From contig URKM01000053.1 in the NCBI GenBank assembly GCA_900548365.1, forward strand, positions 1-12,615: 12,615 nt of DNA, written 5' to 3'. Positions 1 through 6,347 of the stretch are shown here, in pieces (position 1 is the stretch's first letter; the number at the start of each line of letters is the position of its first letter). The notes below the pieces were generated by a model. The model was not told the origin of the DNA and searched no databases. It worked only from the letters and a program-made list of their open reading frames with translations. The DNA comes from an uncultured Collinsella sp. GTDB lineage: Bacteria; Actinomycetota; Coriobacteriia; Coriobacteriales; Coriobacteriaceae. A program made the translations under genes and the position numbers.

Positions 1-55
1 GAGCAGGGGACTCTTAATCCCAAGGTCCAGGGTTCGAATCCCTGACGGTCCACCA
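1..55 (+). tRNA. tRNA-Lys (anticodon CTT), 3' part
   Basis: This is the 3' two-thirds of a tRNA cut by the window edge. It starts in the 3' strand of the D-stem (GAGC, 1-4). The anticodon loop is at 11-17 with the conserved T at 12 and anticodon CTT at 13-15, which reads AAG (lysine). The anticodon stem is 6-10/18-22, with four good pairs and a G-A mismatch at the outer end. The T-arm is a perfect 5-bp stem (28-32/40-44) around a TTCGAAT loop. The 3' acceptor strand is 45-51, the discriminator base is A52, and CCA is encoded at 53-55. The 5' acceptor and the D-loop lie outside the window. Confidence 0.93.
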
Positions 56-65
56 CGTAATCTCC

Positions 66-88
66 AGCCCCTCCCTAGGGGCTTTTTT
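66..88 (+). terminator. Intrinsic terminator of the tRNA gene
   Basis: A 7-bp perfect stem, AGCCCCT (66-72) with AGGGGCT (77-83), encloses a CCCT loop and runs into a T-tract at 83-88. It lies 11 bases after the tRNA CCA end and is a textbook Rho-independent terminator for the tRNA transcript. Confidence 0.9.
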
Positions 89-113
89 CTTATCGGTCGG
101 AACAGGGGCGGCC

Positions 114-203
114 GCGGTCGCATTCATCCGATTGGACTCCAGAAGCGGGGCTGGTTCGCGGTCGCGTACATCCGATCGGACTCCAGAAGCGGGGCTGGTT
201 CGC
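114..203. repeat. 44-bp tandem repeat, two copies
   Basis: Two head-to-tail copies with a 44-bp period begin at 114 and 158. They share the blocks GCGGTCGC, CATCCGAT and GGACTCCAGAAGCGGGGCTG. They differ at only a few positions, in the ATT/GTA segment before CATCCGAT and the T/C just after it. Each copy contains CCAG...CTGG arms eight bases apart that could fold weakly. No reading frame with a ribosome site runs through it. It sits between the tRNA terminator and the promoter region of the glycosidase gene. It may be a dispersed intergenic repeat of this genome, which one window cannot show. Confidence 0.85.
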
Positions 204-415
204 AGCACGCGGGCCATGAAAATCCTACATACTTTCGACACATTTCGCTCATGGTACAAAACCAACCGTCCGCCGATACAGATATGCCAAAAGTGTAAAA
301 CGTTTAGTTGAATAAGAGGCTGATGCAATTCTGCATAAGCATGGCTGGTATCGTCGCTCCACTTGTATAAAGTGAGCCGAAATACGACCATGTGGAAACA
401 CAAAGGAGGATATGT
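204..415 (+). promoter_or_regulatory. Upstream region of the GH3 gene: candidate promoter and small palindrome
   Basis: Together with the repeat this fills the 360-base gap between tRNA and glycosidase gene. It is more A+T-rich than its surroundings. Two candidate -10 elements are visible: TATCGT at 349-354 preceded by TGG (extended -10 style), and TATAAA at 366-371. Neither has a good -35 box. A small perfect inverted repeat, ATGCA-ATTC-TGCAT (323-336), lies where a -35 would be for the first candidate and could be an operator. The ribosome site AAGGAGGA is at 403-410. No RNA gene or small ORF is convincing here. Confidence 0.35.
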
Positions 416-2698
416 ATGTCGCAAAACCTGCAGACGGATCGCGCCGTCACCCGTCGCGGCCTCTTTGCCGGTACCGCAGCCCTCGCGGTTACGCTCGGTC
501 TCGCCTCGCGTCCCCATGCCGCGTCCGCGCAAACCGCCGCCGCCACAGCGAGCGTCGATGAGATTCTCGCCGGCATGACGCGCCGCCAGAAGATCGAGCA
601 GATGCTTATGCCCGACTTCCGCAAGTGGACCGTCGACGGCGCGGAGCAGGACATGACCGTCCTGTCCGCCGAGGTCGCAGACGCTATCGACCGCTACAAC
701 TTCGGCGGTGTCATCCTCTTCGCCAACAATGTGAAGGAGACCCCGCAGACCCTCAAGCTCGCCATGGATATGCAGGATGCCGCCCTGCGCAACAGCGCGA
801 AGGAGCAGTTCGGCGACATCCCGCTGCTGCTCACCATCGACCAGGAGGGCGGCATCGTCTACCGCCTGGGTTCCGGTACCGCGCTGCCCGGCAACATGGC
901 CGTCGGCGCCACCCGCAGCGCAGACGACGCGCGCATGGCCGGCGAGATCATCGGTCGCGAGCTCTCCGCGCTCAAGCTCAACGTGAACTTCGCGCCGGTG
1001 CTCGACGTGAACAACAACCCCAACAATCCCGTCATCGGCCTGCGCTCCATCTCGAGCAAGCCCGAGCTCGTCTCCGAGTTGGGCATCCCCATGATGCAGG
1101 GCATGCAGGAGTACAACGTCTCCACTGCGGCCAAGCACTTCCCGGGTCACGGCGACGCCGCGACCGACTCGCATGTGGGCCTGCCGCGCATCGAGAAGAC
1201 GAAGGAGGAGCTCGAGGCGTGCGAGTTCATCCCGTTCAAGGCCGCCATCGAGGCGGGTGTGGACATGGTCATGACCGCGCACATCCAGTACCCCAAGATC
1301 GAGACCACCAAGGTTCCGGTCGCGGGCCAGGAGGGCGTCATGATGGAGCTTCCCGCGACGCTCTCCAAGATCTTCATGACCGACATCCTCCGCACCGAGA
1401 TGGGCTTCAAGGGCGTTTCCGTCACCGACGCGCTCAACATGGACGCCATCTCCAAGAACTTCGGCGAGACCGAAGCCGTGAAGCGCGTCTTCCTCGCCGG
1501 CGTCGACATCGCCCTCATGCCCATGGTTCTGCGCACCGCCGCCGACCTTGAGAAGCTCGCGAAGATGATCGACGACCTCGAGGCGGATCAGGAGATCACC
1601 GATGACCGCCTGAACGAGTCGGTCCGCCGCATCCTCGAGCTCAAGGAGCGCCGCGGCATCCTCTCCTACGCCGCGAACACGGGCACCTACGAGGAGTGCC
1701 TGCCGGTCGCCGAGGCGCAGGTCGGTTCGAACGAGAACCGCCAGGGCGAGCGCGAGATCTCTGCCGACGCCGTGACCGTGGTGAAGAACGAGGGCGGCGT
1801 GTTGCCGTTCCGACCCAAGTCCGGCGAGCACGTGTTGCTGGTCCCCGCATGGGCGAACGAGCATCCCGGCATGGAGCTCTCCATGCGCCGCCTGATCGAT
1901 GAGAAGATCATCCCGGCCGACGTCACGTACGAGGCGATCGATTACGCGAGCGCCTACAAGGATATGAACGAGGCTGCCGCCGCGATCTGCGAGAAGGTCA
2001 AGGGCGCGAACTACGTCGTGGTCATCTCCGAGGTGGGCACCGCTGCCAACCTCAACCCCGAGGTGGTCGCCAAGGGCAGCACCTTCGTCCCCACCCGCGT
2101 GTCGCAGGCCGCGAAGGAGGCCGGCGTTCCCTGCGCCGTCCTGAGCATCTCCAAGCCCTACGACGTCGCCATGTACACGGATGCCCCCGCGGTGCTCGCC
2201 GCCTACGGCAACAAGGGCATGGACCCCACCGAGGCGCTCATGCCGGACGCCGCCTTCGGTCCCAACGTCCCCGCCGGCGTCGAGGTCGTCTTCGGCGGCC
2301 ATGACGCCCAGGGCAAGCTGCCCGTCGACGTGTTCGGTACGAAGCTGGTCGACGGTAAGACCGTCATCGATACGGACCATGTGGTCTATCCGTTCGGCAC
2401 GGGCCTGTTCTACGAGAAGCTGAAGCCGGAAAGCTGGCTGCCCCAGCCCGAGCCCGAACCGGAGCCCGAACCCCAGCCGCAGCCGCAGCCCCAGCCCCAG
2501 CCCCAGCCGGGCGGTTCGACCGGTGGCTCGACCGGCGGTACGACCGGCGGATCGACCGGCGGATCGACGAGCAAGCCCGGCGGCTCGCTTCCCCAGACCG
2601 GTGACCCGGCCGCGTTCGTGATGGGCGCCGCCGCCGTCATGGGTGCCGCTGCCGTCGCCGCAGGCGCGAAGGGTGTCTCGGACGATTCCGAGGAGTAA
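416..2698 (+). CDS. Cell-wall-anchored family 3 glycoside hydrolase (NagZ-like beta-N-acetylhexosaminidase)
   Basis: This 760-residue surface enzyme probably removes terminal N-acetylglucosamine from peptidoglycan fragments or host glycans. The ATG at 416 is chosen because AAGGAGGA ends six bases before it; an upstream in-frame GTG at 392 has no such site. Residues 1-38 form an export signal with twin arginines (RR 13-14, TRRGLF) and an ASA|Q cleavage site. The catalytic GH3 domain shows DQEGG (142-146), the NagZ hallmark KHFPGHGD (240-247) with TDSH to His253, and VTDALNMD with the likely nucleophile Asp338. A C-terminal GH3 domain follows, with the strand VVKNEGGVLPF. Residues 676-698 are a Pro-Glu/Gln hinge and 699-724 a Gly-Ser-Thr linker. 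Then come LPQTG (725-729), a hydrophobic segment and an acidic tail rather than the usual basic one. NagZ motifs make the fold safe; the exact substrate is inferred. Confidence 0.92.
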   Translation: MSQNLQTDRAVTRRGLFAGTAALAVTLGLASRPHAASAQTAAATASVDEILAGMTRRQKIEQMLMPDFRKWTVDGAEQDMTVLSAEVADAIDRYNFGGVILFANNVKETPQTLKLAMDMQDAALRNSAKEQFGDIPLLLTIDQEGGIVYRLGSGTALPGNMAVGATRSADDARMAGEIIGRELSALKLNVNFAPVLDVNNNPNNPVIGLRSISSKPELVSELGIPMMQGMQEYNVSTAAKHFPGHGDAATDSHVGLPRIEKTKEELEACEFIPFKAAIEAGVDMVMTAHIQYPKIETTKVPVAGQEGVMMELPATLSKIFMTDILRTEMGFKGVSVTDALNMDAISKNFGETEAVKRVFLAGVDIALMPMVLRTAADLEKLAKMIDDLEADQEITDDRLNESVRRILELKERRGILSYAANTGTYEECLPVAEAQVGSNENRQGEREISADAVTVVKNEGGVLPFRPKSGEHVLLVPAWANEHPGMELSMRRLIDEKIIPADVTYEAIDYASAYKDMNEAAAAICEKVKGANYVVVISEVGTAANLNPEVVAKGSTFVPTRVSQAAKEAGVPCAVLSISKPYDVAMYTDAPAVLAAYGNKGMDPTEALMPDAAFGPNVPAGVEVVFGGHDAQGKLPVDVFGTKLVDGKTVIDTDHVVYPFGTGLFYEKLKPESWLPQPEPEPEPEPQPQPQPQPQPQPGGSTGGSTGGTTGGSTGGSTSKPGGSLPQTGDPAAFVMGAAAVMGAAAVAAGAKGVSDDSEE

Positions 2699-2715
2699 CT
2701 ACCTGCCTATAGATC

Positions 2716-2758
2716 GAACCCGGTCTCCGTCGCATGAGCTGCGGGGGCCGGGTTCTTT
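2716..2758 (+). terminator. Probable intrinsic terminator after the GH3 gene
   Basis: GAACCCGG (2716-2723) pairs perfectly with CCGGGTTC (2748-2755). The 24-base interior can pair further (CCG with CGG). A short TTT follows. It begins 18 bases after the GH3 stop codon. The T-tract is short, so strength is uncertain. Confidence 0.65.
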
Positions 2759-2918
2759 CATGGCACTTCGACGCCGTCTGGGTTCCGTCGAAGCCGGACC
2801 GGCCTTTGTGGCGACACGGGGGCGCTGCGGTTATCATTGGTGTATTCGAAGGTGAGCGGTGCGTCGGGCTTCGTTCGCAGGAGTTCGGCCGGGACGACGG
2901 AAGAAGATCGGGAGCAGC

Positions 2919-3674
2919 ATGGCGGAGGCAGGAAAAACGCGATTGACCAATTGGGACCTTTTGCGATCCCTGTCGATGCTGGCGGTGTTCTTCGTCCACT
3001 CACATGCGTTTCTCGACCCGGTGTTCGGCCCGCGTCTGGGCGGGATGATCGCGCGCGCGGCAATCATCTGCGATCCCGTATTCTTTGCGCTCTCGGGCTA
3101 TTTCGCCATTCGCATCGTGAAAGAGCCGTTGAGTGCGTACTACCGAAAGAAGATCTGCGCGATCGTTCTTCCCCTCTTTGTTTTCGCACTGCTGCTGTAT
3201 CCCATATCCGCCGATTTCACCGGATTGAGCATATTCGGTTTCGTGAAGTTCTTCGCGACGCAGCTCATCGATCCCTGGTGGTTCATTCCGACGCTGATAC
3301 CCTACTTGATCATCGCTCCGTTCCTCGGGGTGTTCTTCGAGGCGCTCTCCGACAAGGCCTCCCGATGGATCCTGTTCGCGCTGCTGGGCTTCAGCGCCTG
3401 GGCCGCGGTCTCCCTTGGCTTGGGTTGGTTGTTCAATGTCGGGGGAAACGAGACGTGCTCCGCCGCGGTCACCGTTGCAACCAAGATCGTTCCCGTCCTG
3501 CCGATTCCGAACACCTATCTCATGTATTTTTGCGCGGGATATTTCTTCAGGCGCTGCCTGCCCGCGCTTTCGGGGAAGGTGCGGGTAGGCCTTGTGCTGG
3601 CGGGCATCGCCTCCTTTGCCTACGACCTCCTGGCGAAGTTCTATCATATCGACCTGGTCGATCCGAGCTATTAA
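2919..3674 (+). CDS. Acyltransferase N-terminal fragment, as translated up to the stop
   Basis: This is the 251-residue piece that would be made if TAA 3672-3674 is honoured. It keeps the family's N-terminal motif and His28 and most of the membrane helices, but lacks the last third. An in-frame ATG at 2859 would add 20 basic residues with no clear ribosome site, so 2919 is preferred. Confidence 0.55.
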   Translation: MAEAGKTRLTNWDLLRSLSMLAVFFVHSHAFLDPVFGPRLGGMIARAAIICDPVFFALSGYFAIRIVKEPLSAYYRKKICAIVLPLFVFALLLYPISADFTGLSIFGFVKFFATQLIDPWWFIPTLIPYLIIAPFLGVFFEALSDKASRWILFALLGFSAWAAVSLGLGWLFNVGGNETCSAAVTVATKIVPVLPIPNTYLMYFCAGYFFRRCLPALSGKVRVGLVLAGIASFAYDLLAKFYHIDLVDPSY

Positions 3675-3716
3675 TGGCTGCTTGCCACCTGCGCGATCTT
3701 CATTCTGTTCGAGAGG

Positions 3717-4034
3717 GTGCGCATATCGAATGAGCTGCTGAACCGGGCGGTGCAGTGGACCGCGAAGCGCTCCTATTCGATCTACCTGCTCAACATGCTG
3801 GCGATCAACACCGTGTTTCCCTTCATCAACAACATGGTGCTCGCAGGCTCGTATCCCGAGCTCTCGCCCTGCCCGGCATTCGCGATCTGGGTCGCCGAGG
3901 TGCTCTTGAGCTATGCGCTCTCCCTTGCCTACGCAACCCTGATCGACTGCACGGTACTTAGGGGGATCCAATTCGTGTTCAACAAGGCGACGGATCGCTT
4001 CGTTCGCAGGCCCCTGGTGAAGCTGGCGCGCTAG
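3717..4034 (+). CDS. Acyltransferase C-terminal fragment
   Basis: This 105-residue open frame begins at a GTG whose GAGAGG lies directly against it, too close to serve well as a ribosome site. It carries the final helices of the acyltransferase, including SYSIYLLNML. It is in frame with the upstream fragment and is most likely not translated independently. Conserved coding sequence starts earlier, right after the stop at 3675. Confidence 0.35.
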   Translation: MRISNELLNRAVQWTAKRSYSIYLLNMLAINTVFPFINNMVLAGSYPELSPCPAFAIWVAEVLLSYALSLAYATLIDCTVLRGIQFVFNKATDRFVRRPLVKLAR

Positions 4035-4097
4035 CCTCCGGCATGCAGCCGAATACGCGTCGTCGGGCGGCCGGTGGAGGTCGTTTCCGGCGGCCGG

Positions 4098-6107
4098 CTA
4101 TCGCGGGGCCGATGGCGCCGCCTGCCCGGCAGGCGGCGTCTGCGACCTGTCCGCCTCGAGCACGGAGAAACTAGGGGCGGCGAGCGCGGGGTCGGCTGCA
4201 TCGGCGTCGACGCGATGGTGCGCCCCGCGGCTTTCGGGGCGCGACCGCATGGCCTGGAGCATGCAGGTGGCGAGCAGCAGCTGGTTCGAAAGGCGCTCGC
4301 GGCGCGCCAGGGCGGCGACGGCGCCCGCATGCGCGTCGACGGGGGCGGTGGGGGAGCCGGGCGCATCGGCGCGTCCCCGCGCGGCCGCCTCAGGGTTCGC
4401 GCTCGTGCCCGCGTTGCGCTGCGACTCGCGCTCGACCCCAGCCCGTAGAGCCGCGACCGCCGCGAGCGCATCCGACAGCCCTGTATCCGATCGATTGATC
4501 ATGGCGCTCGCCTGCATGATGCCGCGCAGGCGCCTGAGCGCCTCCTGGGCGAACGCGGGACCGATGCCACATGTTCCGCCTGGGATGGAATAGAAGGCGC
4601 CTTCTGCAGTGATCTGGGCCGCTATTTGGGCGAGGCCGGCTTCCACAGGCGCTCTCCCGCCGATGCCGCCGCAACGCGACCCATCGCCGTCGCCTCCGGC
4701 GCCTCGCCCGCGCAGCGCGGATGCGCGCGCGGCCTGTGCGGCGGATCGCCCGGCGCGTCGCCCGAAGACGATGCCGTTCGCGCTCGACAGCCCGCCGATG
4801 CGGTCTGCGCCGTGCATGCCGCCCGTGACCTCACCGCAAGCGAACAGCCCGTCGACGCCCGTCCAGCCGTCGGCGTCGATGCGGATGCCGCCGTTCGACG
4901 CGTGCGCGTACATGGCGAGCGAGAGCGGAGCATCGCGGGCGACGCCGCGCTCGCGCTCGAGCCATGCCGCGAAGGTCTCGACGAACTCCGGGACATCGGT
5001 CTTGGGAAGGCGGTAGCTCATCTGCCAACCGGCTTCTCCGGCGCGGTCGATCGCGATGTCGACGGCCCTCGATGCGAGGCGCGACGTGAAGGGACCGTGG
5101 CTGGAGCGCAGCTCGAGGAGGACGCGCTCGGCTTCATCCGTTGCCGCCAGCGCGTGCACGGGCTCGACGTAGCGAAACGTCTTCTCGTTGAAGACCACGC
5201 CGCTGACGGGTGAGACCAGACCCGGCATCATCTGCATGAACTCGATATTGGTGAGGGCGCAGCCATGGCGCAGCGCGACGGCGTGCGCGGAGCCCAGGAC
5301 GTCGCCGGACGTGAGGCGCCGCGCGAACAGGCCGCTGGTGCCGCCCGTCGCGATGACGACCGCACCGCAGTCGACGCGCAGCAGCGCCTTCCCTTGCTCG
5401 CCGGCAAGCAGGGCGCCGCGGATGCGCCGATGCCGCGGGCGGTCGCCGCGGGCTGCCGAATTCGCGCCATGCGCGGTTGTGCCGTCTCCGCCGGCGGCGG
5501 TGCTGCGTCCCGTGCCATCGCCGCGGTCGATCCAGGTGGACACCGGGGTCCTCGCGTCGAGTGCCGGGACGTCGTCGACGAGGTCGAGCAGCTCGTAGCC
5601 CGCGAGCACCTCGACGTCGAGTCGGCGCAGCGCGGCGCCGAGGGCCTTGATGGCGGGTTCGCGCGTGATACCGCGCCAGGTGCGGTGCTTGTGGTCGAAA
5701 CAGGGGATGAACGCCTGCTGCGCCGCCGCATCGCTGCTGCTGGGGCGCTGGAGCTCGACTCCGAGCGACTCCAGCCACCGAATCGCGGGAAGCAGGTCGT
5801 TCACGAAGGCCTCCACGAGCACGGGATCGGCGACGCCGCAGCCCACGTGGCCGATGGTCTGCGCGAGCTCGGCGGCATCCGCCTCGTCCTCGGGTGCGAC
5901 GAGCCCGAGCCCCCAGGTCCCCGGAAAGAAGCTCGAGCCCGAGAAGAGGGCGCCCTTGCTCGCTATCGCCACGCGCGCGCCGGCTTGGCCGGCCTCGATG
6001 GCCGCGACGATGCCGGCGATGCCGGAACCGATGACCAGCACGTCGCAGGTGCTGACGGCGATCCCTTCGGCATGTGGATTCGTCCTGCTGTCGTGCTGCC
6101 GGGTCAT
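4098..6107 (-). CDS. FAD-dependent oxidoreductase, fumarate reductase/L-aspartate oxidase family
   Basis: This 669-residue soluble flavoprotein has the N-terminal dinucleotide fold DVLVIGSGIAGIVAAIEAG (GSGIAG at 27-32). AVVIATGGTSG is near 249-259. The capping part holds NIEFMQMMPG (287-296). The FAD-closing segment is GLFACGEVTGGMHGADRIGG (420-439). His402 (AHASNGGIRID) and Arg436 (ADRIGG) align with the catalytic His and Arg of flavocytochrome fumarate reductases. The C-terminal RIMQASAMINR…GL stretch resembles the SdhA/NadB helical domain. There is no Tat signal and no FMN-binding domain. It probably reduces an enoate or oxidises a related acid in the cytoplasm; the substrate is unknown. 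ATG 6107 has GAAAGG seven bases upstream. Oddities are a low-complexity insert at about 186-238 and a long Ala/Arg-rich tail. NadB proper is unlikely because no nadA or nadC is adjacent. Confidence 0.85.
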   Translation of the reverse strand: MTRQHDSRTNPHAEGIAVSTCDVLVIGSGIAGIVAAIEAGQAGARVAIASKGALFSGSSFFPGTWGLGLVAPEDEADAAELAQTIGHVGCGVADPVLVEAFVNDLLPAIRWLESLGVELQRPSSSDAAAQQAFIPCFDHKHRTWRGITREPAIKALGAALRRLDVEVLAGYELLDLVDDVPALDARTPVSTWIDRGDGTGRSTAAGGDGTTAHGANSAARGDRPRHRRIRGALLAGEQGKALLRVDCGAVVIATGGTSGLFARRLTSGDVLGSAHAVALRHGCALTNIEFMQMMPGLVSPVSGVVFNEKTFRYVEPVHALAATDEAERVLLELRSSHGPFTSRLASRAVDIAIDRAGEAGWQMSYRLPKTDVPEFVETFAAWLERERGVARDAPLSLAMYAHASNGGIRIDADGWTGVDGLFACGEVTGGMHGADRIGGLSSANGIVFGRRAGRSAAQAARASALRGRGAGGDGDGSRCGGIGGRAPVEAGLAQIAAQITAEGAFYSIPGGTCGIGPAFAQEALRRLRGIMQASAMINRSDTGLSDALAAVAALRAGVERESQRNAGTSANPEAAARGRADAPGSPTAPVDAHAGAVAALARRERLSNQLLLATCMLQAMRSRPESRGAHHRVDADAADPALAAPSFSVLEADRSQTPPAGQAAPSAPR
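4116..4138. repeat. Perfect 11-bp-arm palindrome at the 3' end of the flavoprotein gene
   Basis: CGCCGCCTGCC (4116-4126) and GGCAGGCGGCG (4128-4138) are exact reverse complements around a single C. The palindrome lies in the last codons of the minus-strand flavoprotein gene, 16 bases before its stop. No T-tract follows on either strand, so it is not a canonical terminator. It could still stabilise mRNA ends between the convergent genes. In the 63-base gap at 4035-4097 I see only GGCCGG-type GC-rich repeats and no gene. Confidence 0.6.
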
Positions 6108-6137
6108 GTGCGGGCCTTTCTCGAGGGGGATGAGACG

Positions 6138-6172
6138 AGTATAGGGGAGGCGCCGCCTTTGGTGGGCGGCGC
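6138..6172 (-). promoter_or_regulatory. Promoter of the flavoprotein gene with an inverted repeat over the -35 region
   Basis: Read on the minus strand, TATACT (6143-6138) is a near-perfect -10 element. It would start transcription about 24 bases before the ATG. No recognisable -35 box exists. Its expected place (about 6161-6166) lies inside a perfect 8-bp inverted repeat, GCGCCGCC (6150-6157)/GGCGGCGC (6165-6172), with a 7-base spacer. This geometry suits a repressor or activator operator. A second GC palindrome, GCCCCGC-GT-GCGGGGC (6193-6208), lies further upstream. Confidence 0.5.
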
Positions 6173-6303
6173 GGCTGCCGGCGTGACGAGGCGCCCCGCG
6201 TGCGGGGCGGCGCGATTGGGCGCAGCCTCGAGACCGGGACGAGCCGGGGGCATCGCTTGCGGAAGCCGTCCGTCGCGGCGGATCGCACGCGGCCGCATTC
6301 GGG

Positions 6304-6342
6304 TATACAACAGGCGTATGTATATCCGGACGTCCCTGGAGG
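6304..6342 (+). promoter_or_regulatory. Candidate promoter and ribosome site of the D-2-hydroxyacid dehydrogenase gene
   Basis: TATACA (6304-6309) is a plausible -10 element, but no good -35 is visible at the right spacing. The ribosome site GGAGG (6338-6342) lies five bases before ATG 6348 and decides that start over the in-frame ATG at 6318, which lacks a site. Confidence 0.4.
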
Positions 6343-6347
6343 TCCTT

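Larger units (their letters stand above)
2919..4034 (+). pseudogene. Membrane acyltransferase (family 3), interrupted by an in-frame stop
   Basis: Read through one TAA at 3672-3674 (codon 252), this frame encodes a 371-residue integral membrane protein of acyltransferase family 3 (OatA/NodX type). Such proteins transfer O-acetyl or similar groups to surface polysaccharides. The N-terminus has the family pattern TNWDLLRSLSMLAVFFVHSH with the conserved His28. Many hydrophobic helices follow, and the C-terminal part has the typical SYSIYLLNML segment. ATG 2919 has a modest GGGAG ribosome site at 2910-2914. The parts before and after the stop are in the same frame and read as one family (…DLVDPSY-stop-WLLATCAIFILFERV…), so a single base change explains the break. 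Alternatives are a sequencing error or stop-codon read-through. If the stop is real, the helices after residue 251 are lost and the enzyme is probably dead. Confidence 0.8.

Noticed and set aside
1..55. The tRNA-Lys 3' end as an integration site of a mobile element.
   Set aside because: No integrase gene follows, and I see no second copy of the tRNA 3' end within the window.
14..2380. A 788-residue open frame on the minus strand opposite the glycosidase gene.
   Set aside because: It is a shadow of the high-G+C coding strand. The plus-strand frame has the GH3 motifs and a strong ribosome site, while this one has His/Gly/Leu-rich filler and runs into the tRNA.
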